DNA from: Melioribacter sp.
Lineage (GTDB): Bacteria > Bacteroidota > Ignavibacteria > Ignavibacteriales > Melioribacteraceae
DNA length: 14,965 nucleotides
Direction of reading: 5' to 3'
NCBI GenBank assembly: GCA_016841125.1
Contig: JAENZU010000025.1
Location: 1-14,965 of the forward strand
Part shown: positions 1 to 7,044 of the stretch, in pieces
How the letters are laid out: every line of letters starts with the position of its first letter
Position numbering within the stretch: position 1 is the stretch's first letter
Position numbers and translations under genes: made by a program
Notes under the pieces: generated by a model
Database searches by the model: none
Told to the model about the DNA's origin: nothing
The model's input: the letters and a program-made list of their open reading frames with translations, nothing else

Positions 1-16
1 ATGATCTACCCTAAGT

Positions 17-3000
17 TTATTTCAGCATCAGCATTTTTTTCGTTTGCCGGAAATCGCCGGCATCAATTCTGTAAAAATAAATTCCGCTTGAAAGTTTTTC
101 GCCGAAATCATTTCTTCCGTTCCAGTTAACCTCATAGAATCCATTAGCCTGTTCTTTCGAAACAAGTGTAGCAACTTTCTCGCCTAATAGATTATAAATA
201 CTCAATGTAACGAAAGAAGCTTCCGGTAATTGGTATCTGATAGTGGTTGTAGGATTAAACGGGTTCGGATAATTTTGATCGAGAAAATAATTATCGGGCG
301 AAACGTCCTTCTCATCACTAACGGAAACCAGCGGAGGTAAAGCAGGCAGCTCAACCATCTCTTCCTGTGTAGATATTGTAAAAATCGCCGATCCATAACC
401 CGGTAAAGTTACGGACAAATTAGCAAGTTCGCTGCCCATTGCCTGAACACTGGTTCCGCTGTAATGGTCGTTAACCCAGTAAGTGGTTCCTGTTTGGAAA
501 CCGCCGTCAAACTTTAAGTTGGCGCTGGAAAGATTTAGAGAAACTACTTGCTGAGTTGAACTGAAATTCATAACGGCAAGACCGTTCGAGTTTGTGTATG
601 GTCTGAGATAAGCATATACAGCGGCAATTGGGGTGGTAATTCTGTCGAAGTCTGATTCGTCTGCGTTTGTAACATTGCCGTCGCCGTTAGTATCTTTCCG
701 GTGCTGGGAAAATGCCGGGAACTGGGCTCTAATCTGAGTAAGCTTCTGATAGTGAGGCATCAGTATATCTTTACCACCAAAGTTCCAATCGATTATTCCC
801 CGCCTTCTGTCATTCAAATCGGGTTCTCCCGGATTTCCCATTCCCTTTCCAAATCCGACTTCCTGACCGTTCAAAATCATCGGCATGCCTGGTGCCATAA
901 ATAATGCGGTTGCAATAGGCATTGTTTTTTCGAATGAATCATATTTATAAGCAATCCTGTCTTCGTCTTGAGATTCCATGAATCTGAGATAATAAGAGTT
1001 TTCTCCCGGGTGAAATCCGTCATTGTTTAATCTTGAATGTAAAGTATTAACCGAAGATGTATTAAAACCAAAATTTTGAACAGCATCGAAATAGAGTCGA
1101 AAATCGTAAGATGCATCGAGTCCGCCGCCCTGATCTGCATAGAGCACTTCGGTACCAACACCCACTCCGTCGTCTTCTCCAAGCAAAAGTAAATCGGGTC
1201 TAATATGCTTAAGTGAATTACGGATCGGAATACCGAACACTGAATATCCGAACTTGCGATGAGGTCCCCAATAAACATCAAAGCGGAAACCATCAATTCC
1301 GAATTCTCTAACCCAGTATTCGTAAACGTCTAACATATATTTTCTTGCGTCGAGATCACGCCAGTCGTAGTTCAACAAACGAAAGCTAAATGCACAGTAG
1401 TAATAAATGCCTTCGGGGGTCGTACAAATTCCAAGACCATTATCGTTATGAGGAATGTTTTGAGTTTGGTAATAATGCCAGTACTGAGAATATTTTTTAA
1501 AGTTTAGTGCCTCCTGCGCAAATGAATGCTGGTGCCCCGTGTGGTTGGGAGTAATATCCTGGATAACTTTGATTCCCAATTCATGCGCGCGATCTACAAA
1601 TTGTTTATAATCGGCTTCTGTTCCAAGAGACGATTCAACTTTTAAGAAATCGACAATATTATAACCAATATTTATTTGGTTATCAGCATCACCCGGTATT
1701 TCAGTTATAGGAAGCACCCAAATAACATTGAATCCCATTGCTTTAATGTAATCTAAATTTGGTATTGCTGCGGCAATAGTTCCGGTTGGTGTAAATGCTT
1801 TGAAGTACATTAGATAAATTCTGCCATTCTTAACCCATTCAGGATTGTCTTCGTAACCGGAAATTTCTATGTCATTTGTGTTTTCATCAACTACGAAAAA
1901 GACCCTGTTTGAATCAATATTTTGATCCGGATCTTCCACTGTGAGCGATACATAATATTCCCCGGGTATTACAGGTTCAGCAGCAGAAGTTTGATCACTC
2001 GTCTGCCCGTCAATACCCAATAATGCAGGATTACCGGGATCTTCCTTCCACAAATATGTTAATTGTTGACCCTGGGGATCTGTGCTGCTGCCTCCATTAA
2101 AGTTAATCGATCCGCCCGAGTAAGTTAATTCGGCAACCGCTGTTGGGGCGAACTCTACTTTTCGAAATATATTGATCGAGTCGGAGATTATCATTTGACC
2201 ACCGACTTCCGCCTTTACCTTGAAATAATTATCGCCATCAAACAGATTAAGTGTCGCATCGAATTCGCCGTTATTAACTTGAATATTCCAGGTCGAATCG
2301 AACCGAATAATTTGTGCCGAAGTTACAGTAGAATCAAAACTTCCGTCGGTTTTATAAACCGCTCCAAATAGCTGCCAGTTACTTTTCCAGGTTTGCGCAG
2401 GCAGACTTAAAAACTGTAAGGGTCCCGTTTGAACCGTAAATGTTGTAGTATCCACATTTGATGTTCCCGTTGTGCTTTCGGCATATAAAATCAGTTCGTG
2501 TTCACCGTCAGCTAGTGGATTAGGAGGTGTAAAACTAAGCTTTTTTTCCACAAGATCGTAGCTCGATCCAAGATTTGCATATTCGTTTCCATCAATAGTA
2601 ACTGCAATCGATGAAGCATTTATTTGCGAAGTTGTAGCCGGAAATATATATGCGGTGATTTCCGGAAATTTGCTTCTTACTACACCCGAAGCCGCGGTTG
2701 AATTTGGCAAAAGGAGATGAATTGTTGGATCCTTTATAAAAAGAAACGAATTATTATTGTCTAAGGGATTTTGTCTAGGATTCAAAGGATCCGCAAACCA
2801 ATCACCGTCGTTTATTTTATATTGATAAGCGCCGGGCACACTCCCAGCAGCAGGCAAAGGCGAGGGACCGCCAACTCGCAATCTGTATGTTTTTGACCAT
2901 GTGCCCGTTACGGGATCATTTGTCATTTGAGTTAAATTGTTAAGAGTCCAGCCGTTAAACTCCCCCGGCAAATAGACTTGGGTTGGATTGTCATCCGGAT

Positions 3001-3094
3001 AGTAATAAAATGTTACATCCACACTATCTGTTGTTTGAGCAAATATAAAACTTGTCATTAAAAAAAAGGCTGCTAGCTTCAAAGAAAATTTCAT
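17..3094 (-). CDS. Secreted multidomain GH13 alpha-amylase-family enzyme with T9SS sorting domain
   Basis: Predicted extracellular alpha-glucan hydrolase of glycoside hydrolase family 13. Residues 1-19 look like a Sec signal peptide. Residues about 20-120 resemble a CBM48/AMPK-type glucan-binding domain (PGEFNGW, YQYKINDG). An Ig-like stretch follows, then a PKD-like domain at about 317-403. The catalytic barrel covers roughly 420-870. Its conserved regions are visible: I, DITPNH 513-518; II, GFRFD with nucleophile D606; III, LLGED with acid/base E640; IV, ESQD with transition-state aspartate D710. The usual His of region IV is Gln709. A DTNGDGN calcium-loop-like segment starts at D801. Residues about 937-1025 form a Por-secretion-type C-terminal domain (QNYPNPFNPTTT), which predicts export through the type IX system and surface attachment or release. 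The ATG at 3094 is chosen because the signal peptide follows it directly. The family is clear. Exact specificity (amylase, neopullulanase or maltogenic) cannot be settled from sequence alone. Confidence 0.9.
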   Translation of the reverse strand: MKFSLKLAAFFLMTSFIFAQTTDSVDVTFYYYPDDNPTQVYLPGEFNGWTLNNLTQMTNDPVTGTWSKTYRLRVGGPSPLPAAGSVPGAYQYKINDGDWFADPLNPRQNPLDNNNSFLFIKDPTIHLLLPNSTAASGVVRSKFPEITAYIFPATTSQINASSIAVTIDGNEYANLGSSYDLVEKKLSFTPPNPLADGEHELILYAESTTGTSNVDTTTFTVQTGPLQFLSLPAQTWKSNWQLFGAVYKTDGSFDSTVTSAQIIRFDSTWNIQVNNGEFDATLNLFDGDNYFKVKAEVGGQMIISDSINIFRKVEFAPTAVAELTYSGGSINFNGGSSTDPQGQQLTYLWKEDPGNPALLGIDGQTSDQTSAAEPVIPGEYYVSLTVEDPDQNIDSNRVFFVVDENTNDIEISGYEDNPEWVKNGRIYLMYFKAFTPTGTIAAAIPNLDYIKAMGFNVIWVLPITEIPGDADNQINIGYNIVDFLKVESSLGTEADYKQFVDRAHELGIKVIQDITPNHTGHQHSFAQEALNFKKYSQYWHYYQTQNIPHNDNGLGICTTPEGIYYYCAFSFRLLNYDWRDLDARKYMLDVYEYWVREFGIDGFRFDVYWGPHRKFGYSVFGIPIRNSLKHIRPDLLLLGEDDGVGVGTEVLYADQGGGLDASYDFRLYFDAVQNFGFNTSSVNTLHSRLNNDGFHPGENSYYLRFMESQDEDRIAYKYDSFEKTMPIATALFMAPGMPMILNGQEVGFGKGMGNPGEPDLNDRRRGIIDWNFGGKDILMPHYQKLTQIRAQFPAFSQHRKDTNGDGNVTNADESDFDRITTPIAAVYAYLRPYTNSNGLAVMNFSSTQQVVSLNLSSANLKFDGGFQTGTTYWVNDHYSGTSVQAMGSELANLSVTLPGYGSAIFTISTQEEMVELPALPPLVSVSDEKDVSPDNYFLDQNYPNPFNPTTTIRYQLPEASFVTLSIYNLLGEKVATLVSKEQANGFYEVNWNGRNDFGEKLSSGIYFYRIDAGDFRQTKKMLMLK

Positions 3095-3109
3095 ATTAAT
3101 TCCAGTTAG

Positions 3110-3127
3110 ATTTTAAATATTTAAAAT
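3110..3127. repeat. 18-bp perfect AT palindrome upstream of the amylase gene
   Basis: ATTTTAAATATTTAAAAT reads identically on both strands. It sits 16 bases upstream of the amylase start codon, within the 132-base gap after the receptor-like gene. It could be an operator covering the ribosome-binding region or a promoter. It contains only A and T in an AT-rich spacer, so chance is a real possibility. No strong Shine-Dalgarno site is visible for the amylase; the closest is a GGA about 6 bases before its ATG. Confidence 0.35.
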
Positions 3128-3226
3128 TTCTTAAATAAATATAATTAAATAAAGGAAATAAAGAGAGAGATACCCGCTTATTGCACACCCGTTAATGCCA
3201 AAAATTTGGGCAGAACTGACTCTACA

Positions 3227-5371
3227 TTAATTAAATAATTCCCAGGACAAACCAAACCGCAGTCCTCGTCCCTGCTTGGGATAATATGGGAAGATGTAAT
3301 AATCGTTGCCTAAAATGTTTTCGAATACAAAATATACGATGGCAGCTTCCTGTATAATTCCGTTCAAATAAAAATCCACTTGATAGGAAGTTGAAGTTTG
3401 TTCATTCCTCAATAAGCTTAATGATTGATTTGCCGGATCGTATGAATAATAAGCTTTAGCCGATTTTTCAAAATCGTAAACTGCAAAATTCTGGCTTCCG
3501 AAAAGTCTGAAGTTAAAGCCTGTTTTCAAATTTAAATTATCATCAAACAAAATATCCACATAATAAATACCGGCAAACAACGTGAATTTTGGAAGTGTAT
3601 TTTCTACTCCGGGGTAATCGATATTAAAATAATTCGCGTTACCGCTTAGCATAAACTTCCAATAATGAAAGTTAAGATTTGCACTTAACCCTTTTGTTAT
3701 TACCCTTGCAGCATCGTAGAATCCAACTTCGTTTATACGAAGTGAATCGCTATAATAATTAATGATTGGAATAAGACTCCTATCGTTGTCAGTCCGATAG
3801 TAGGATATTTTTCCCATCAGATTAGGGTGTGTGAATTTTATTCCCGCCTCTATAGTTTTCACTTCAGCTTTAGAGATGTCTGCTTTATTAAATGTATTGC
3901 TCAAAGAAAATGGTGAATTGGTTTTATTGAAGATAGAAGCTCCGCCGAAAATCGTTAACCATTTAACTGGTGACAAACTCACGTCGGCGCCGAAACCGGG
4001 ATAACTTTGGTCATTGTAATTTAGAAATTTAGTATAAGCGGAGGGAATTAGAAGTCCGTCAAAAAAATCTAATGAAGCTCTTCCCCAAGCTGAGAGGGCA
4101 TTAAACGAAAATGAACTGTCGAAGAGGGGTGAAATTATTTCACTTTTCTCATAATTAGCGCCGGTTTCCAAATTTATAAAACCGTAGCGGAAATTTTGTT
4201 TAAAGGATCCGCCGAAAGTACGGTATTTATTGTTGTGCACTATCGAAGGTATTTCGGCTAGATTAAACGCATCATTATATTCGTTTTGCCTGAACTCGGT
4301 TAAGCTGAATTGATAGTAGAACTGCAGGTCTGAAATGAAAGACTCGCCGAACTTTCCCAGCAGTCTTAAATTAAAACCATGCTGTGTATCTTTTCTGTAT
4401 CGGGATTCGTAATAAACGGGAGCGCTTAAATTGTTATAGATCTGCTCGTCAACCTGCCCGGGTTCTAATGTATTCCGAAGAGTATCAATATTAACGCCTC
4501 CGTTAAGATGCACATTTGATTTTAGATAGCTGTAACCACCAATAATATTGAATGAATTTGAAAGCAGATATTTTAGATGTGTGTTAATCTTCCAGGCGCC
4601 GTATTCACTATTGTCAAATCTCGATTCGACACTGTTATTAGTAAACTCAAAGAAGCCGATTAAATTTTTGCGAAGCACTGCGTTGAACTGACCATCAACA
4701 ACACCTTCGTCATCAGGAGCCTGGTAAAATCTAATTCTTGTGTAAGGTTTCTCTGGTATCCAGTCTTTGCTTACAAAGTTAATAGATACCGGGTTATTTG
4801 AGGTGCCGTATAAAAAGCCGCGCGGAAGCGGAATGATTTCCAATGAATCTATAGATTCAGATTGAAAATGATTGAGGTCGAAGCTGTTAAATATTTTATT
4901 GTTTAACTGCTGTCCGTTTTTTAAATACGTTATGCTTCCGTAACCCAAACCGAACATATTTGTTTCATTCGGCTGACCGAATGATCCAAGATCCTGTACA
5001 AACCCCGATGGAACATAGGAAAAGATATCCCCCGCATAACGGTAATCATACCGGTAAATTTCTTCTTTCTTCATAACGGAAGCGTAGGGATCAGATATTG
5101 ATAAGCCAAGTTGATGAATCGGATAAACTTTTTCGGATTCGATCTTTGCCCTCAAAGAATCCATTGCCTGCTTAAGTGAATCTGAAGTTAGGGAATCAGG
5201 TTGAATAACTAGTGAATCTGATTGCAGCGAATCCGGTAAAATTACACTTGTTCTAACAACCGATGAATCTGCATCAAACCTCTCGCCGGCAGAAAAAATA
5301 TTGGTACAAAATGCCGCGGATTGCAGAATCAAAGCAAAAAGAAAAATAATGGAATATTGTTTTAAGACCAT
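3227..5371 (-). CDS. TonB-dependent-receptor-like outer-membrane protein with plug domain
   Basis: Predicted outer-membrane beta-barrel protein of 714 residues. Residues 1 to about 22-28 form a signal peptide. A serine/aspartate-rich linker follows with five DSL triplets between residues 47 and 73. Residues about 105-202 resemble a TonB receptor plug: ITYLKNGQQLNN, then SIDSLEIIPLPRGFLYGT and NPVSINFVSK, matching the usual 'IesIEVlrGp-YG-GvInI-K' pattern. The remainder, to about 714, alternates aromatic and polar residues as in barrel strands and ends RFGLSWELFN. I see no clear TonB box and no carboxypeptidase-like N-terminal domain, so it differs from SusC. The start is set at the ATG at 5371; a TTG one codon earlier extends the frame but is less likely. 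It lies 132 bases upstream of the amylase gene on the same strand, so a role in glucan-product uptake is possible but unproven. A porin-like or structural role is the alternative. Confidence 0.72.
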   Translation of the reverse strand: MVLKQYSIIFLFALILQSAAFCTNIFSAGERFDADSSVVRTSVILPDSLQSDSLVIQPDSLTSDSLKQAMDSLRAKIESEKVYPIHQLGLSISDPYASVMKKEEIYRYDYRYAGDIFSYVPSGFVQDLGSFGQPNETNMFGLGYGSITYLKNGQQLNNKIFNSFDLNHFQSESIDSLEIIPLPRGFLYGTSNNPVSINFVSKDWIPEKPYTRIRFYQAPDDEGVVDGQFNAVLRKNLIGFFEFTNNSVESRFDNSEYGAWKINTHLKYLLSNSFNIIGGYSYLKSNVHLNGGVNIDTLRNTLEPGQVDEQIYNNLSAPVYYESRYRKDTQHGFNLRLLGKFGESFISDLQFYYQFSLTEFRQNEYNDAFNLAEIPSIVHNNKYRTFGGSFKQNFRYGFINLETGANYEKSEIISPLFDSSFSFNALSAWGRASLDFFDGLLIPSAYTKFLNYNDQSYPGFGADVSLSPVKWLTIFGGASIFNKTNSPFSLSNTFNKADISKAEVKTIEAGIKFTHPNLMGKISYYRTDNDRSLIPIINYYSDSLRINEVGFYDAARVITKGLSANLNFHYWKFMLSGNANYFNIDYPGVENTLPKFTLFAGIYYVDILFDDNLNLKTGFNFRLFGSQNFAVYDFEKSAKAYYSYDPANQSLSLLRNEQTSTSYQVDFYLNGIIQEAAIVYFVFENILGNDYYIFPYYPKQGRGLRFGLSWELFN

Positions 5372-5632
5372 CAAGACTACCTAATAAGCTACAAATGAAA
5401 AAGAAAAATAGTGAATAAAAATCTAGTTGCAAAATTTTGCAGGTAGTTGCTCAGTCAATACTTTCAGTATCCTTTTAAGGGTTACACCCAGAAAGTAGTG
5501 TATTTATAGTGGTTTTAGAAGAAAAAAATTAAAAAAAACGATTTTTTTATTGCAAACATATTTGTTTTATACCAAAAATTATTTATTTTTCATTCGGCAC
5601 ATCATTCACTAACAAATAGAAGGAAACAGTGT
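5372..5632. promoter_or_regulatory. Divergent intergenic region between the receptor-like gene and the HU gene
   Basis: This 261-base stretch must hold promoters for both flanking genes. The half near the receptor gene contains a perfect 14-bp palindrome, TGCAAAATTTTGCA (5428-5441). Two copies of TAGTTGC lie 20 bp apart (5424-5430 and 5444-5450). An inverted repeat TACTTTC/GAAAGTA (5459-5465 and 5491-5497) encloses 25 bases. The half near HU is A/T-rich with long A and T runs and carries a candidate promoter. I recognise no known riboswitch and no small open frame with family resemblance. Confidence 0.5.
5561..5591 (+). promoter_or_regulatory. Candidate Bacteroidota-type promoter for the HU gene
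   Basis: TTTG at 5561-5564 is followed after 19 bases by TATTTTTC at 5584-5591. The Bacteroidota housekeeping sigma consensus is TTTG (-33) and TAnnTTTG (-7) with a spacer of about 20, so this has one mismatch in the -7 box. Transcription would start near 5598, leaving a leader of about 35 bases containing the AAGGA site just before the HU start. The assignment assumes this organism uses the Bacteroidota-type element. Confidence 0.35.
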
Positions 5633-5938
5633 ATGGCAAAGGCAGCAAGCAAACCCTTAACAAAATCAGAGATCATTGATCATCTTGCAAAAACTGTTGA
5701 AGGTGTTACCAAAAAACAAACCACTCAATTTTTAAATGGTTTAGTTGATTTAGCATATAAGAATGCTAAAAAAAGTTTCACCATTCCTGGTTTAGGTAAA
5801 GTTTACACAATAAGAAAAAAAGCCAGAATGGGAAGGAACCCATCATCTGGTGAACCCCTCAAAATCCCTGCTAAAAGTGTTGTTAAATTTAAAGTTAGCA
5901 AAACGGCTCAAGACGCAGTATATCCTCCAAAGAAATAA
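5633..5938 (+). CDS. HU/IHF-family nucleoid DNA-binding protein
   Basis: Small basic histone-like protein that binds and bends DNA in the nucleoid as a dimer. The 101 residues show the HU/IHF pattern: an N-terminal helical dimerisation part (about 10-47), a GLGKVYTI beta segment (about 53-60), and the DNA-binding arm with RMGRNPSSGE at 65-74, matching the family's GRNP-x-T/S-GE motif. It ends PAKSVVKFKVSKTAQDAV, like other HU proteins. Compared with about 90 residues for typical HU, it has roughly ten extra N-terminal residues (MAKAASKPLT) and a short PPKK tail. The ATG at 5633 is preceded by AAGGAAA at a good distance. The gene is monocistronic, with its own candidate promoter and a strong terminator. 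HU versus IHF-like subtype is not resolved. Confidence 0.93.
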   Translation: MAKAASKPLTKSEIIDHLAKTVEGVTKKQTTQFLNGLVDLAYKNAKKSFTIPGLGKVYTIRKKARMGRNPSSGEPLKIPAKSVVKFKVSKTAQDAVYPPKK

Positions 5939-5946
5939 TTTTCTTT

Positions 5947-5970
5947 AAGCCCGCCAAGTGCGGGCTTTTT
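5947..5970 (+). terminator. Intrinsic terminator of the HU gene
   Basis: A perfect 8-bp GC-rich stem, AAGCCCGC (5947-5954) and GCGGGCTT (5960-5967), encloses a 5-base loop. The run of T starting at 5966 closes the stem and continues to 5970. It begins 8 bases after the HU stop codon. In the opposite direction the stem is not followed by a T run, so it should act mainly on plus-strand transcripts. Confidence 0.85.
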
Positions 5971-5974
5971 AATT

Positions 5975-6472
5975 TTAGCCCTTCTTTTTCGGCGCCTGCT
6001 CTTTAATCCTTTCCAGCAACTCTGTATACAATTCGTGCTTAATATTACTCAGTATTATTGTCAGCAGCTTATTGAAACCCTTAAGATGGTTGTGGATACC
6101 AATCGTAACTCCTTGAGTAGTATCTGTAATATAAATTGGACGGGTTAAATTTCTACTAAACACTCCCCCTTCAATTTTATCAATGTTTATATGCTGAATC
6201 TCTATATCTTCATCGCAAGACATAAAATCGGAGCAAATCATTTTATCGTTATCAGCTTCAATTTTAAATGGAAATGTTTTGTAAGATTTGAAGTAAAATC
6301 TATTTATCCAAATAAGGATTGCAAGATTGATCGCCGCCGGAATTACCAAATACCACGCATACGGTATGCCCAAAGCCGTCGCAATTAAGTGAATGACGAG
6401 CAATATTGTAAGGGGTATATTTGCATATCTATAAATAAATTTTGCAAAGGGAGAATATTTAAATTTCTGCAT
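5975..6472 (-). CDS. Two-helix membrane protein with a cytoplasmic PH-like C-terminal region, function unknown
   Basis: I do not recognise a named family. The 165-residue protein has a short basic N-terminus and two adjacent hydrophobic segments (about 18-36 and 39-58) separated by a tight GIPYAW turn. A soluble region of about 100 residues follows. It reads as alternating short beta segments with a final amphipathic helix (about 130-158) and a lysine-rich end, APKKKG. This layout resembles bacterial membrane proteins with a PH-like domain (compare IDKIEGGVF, PIYITD, VTIGIH), but that is an inference from pattern only. The ATG at 6472 has little Shine-Dalgarno character. The gene is convergent with HU (36-base gap) and divergent from the VirK-like gene, and appears to be transcribed alone. 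Confidence 0.7.
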   Translation of the reverse strand: MQKFKYSPFAKFIYRYANIPLTILLVIHLIATALGIPYAWYLVIPAAINLAILIWINRFYFKSYKTFPFKIEADNDKMICSDFMSCDEDIEIQHINIDKIEGGVFSRNLTRPIYITDTTQGVTIGIHNHLKGFNKLLTIILSNIKHELYTELLERIKEQAPKKKG

Positions 6473-6574
6473 TTATGTTTTTGTAAAAATTATTGAAATT
6501 ATTTTGAACTTTAATTTAAGCATTACTTAGTTTAGTTGTAGTCAAAATTAAGTTTATAACAAAAGGGAAATGCA

Positions 6575-7042
6575 ATGAAACATTTAATTACTGCAGCGGT
6601 GTTGTTATTCTGTTCAACTTTATACTCTCAGCCGAAACTAATAACTGACTTCACTTCACTAATGAGCGAGTTGAAAAGCGGAAAGGATGTAAGAGTAATA
6701 ATAGACTATGGAAAGTGCAGCCTGATTATTGAGGGTGAAGAATCTGACGCACCTAAAGCAATTGGAGGAATGAATATGGATACATTTGAGTTTTTTGATG
6801 TGGGCGTTGTGAGAAATGAACTGGCGTATGTTACTTCGTCCGAAACGGTACTCATTGGTCATCCTTTTTACGGTTACGTTTACAATTATGCAAAGTTGAG
6901 AATTTATTCCGACAATTCTGTTGAGATAATAGCACGTTATCTGGACCCCAATACTTATGAAGTAAAAATGGATGAAACATTTAAAACAATGATCAACAAT
7001 TCAGAAAACGGAGGCGGAGTTTCGCTTTTTTGCGAAGATTAA
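6575..7042 (+). CDS. VirK-like secreted protein
   Basis: A 155-residue protein with a signal peptide (about 1-18, ending LYSQ), so it is probably periplasmic or exported. The mature part starts with an amphipathic FTSLMSELKSGKDVRVIIDYGKC segment in spirit: a 'LKxGxxVRVxIDxxKC' pattern like the VirK family (Pfam PF06903), whose members are about 145 residues and have unknown function. The rest is mostly beta-rich (VYNYAKLRIYSDNSVEII, RYLDPNTYEV). Only two cysteines remain after signal cleavage, C48 and C153, which could form a disulphide. AAAGGGA lies about 7 bases before the ATG. The stop codon is two bases before the ypdA ATG, so the two are probably co-transcribed and perhaps translationally coupled. 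The family assignment is from memory of the motif and is moderately sure. Confidence 0.6.
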   Translation: MKHLITAAVLLFCSTLYSQPKLITDFTSLMSELKSGKDVRVIIDYGKCSLIIEGEESDAPKAIGGMNMDTFEFFDVGVVRNELAYVTSSETVLIGHPFYGYVYNYAKLRIYSDNSVEIIARYLDPNTYEVKMDETFKTMINNSENGGGVSLFCED

Positions 7043-7044
7043 AT

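Noticed and set aside
1027..1296. Second minus-strand frame inside the amylase gene
   Set aside because: It overlaps catalytic regions II and III of the amylase, which are clearly translated in the other frame.
3196..3212. Inverted repeat TGCCAAAAATTTGGGCA after the receptor-like gene, as a terminator
   Set aside because: The stem needs a bulge, leaves an almost zero-length loop, and is not followed by a T run on the minus strand.
7030..7044. TTG start for ypdA overlapping the VirK-like gene
   Set aside because: The ATG at 7045 gives the normal YpdA N-terminus (KYDLIIIGSGPIG). The extra MRRLN residues add nothing conserved.
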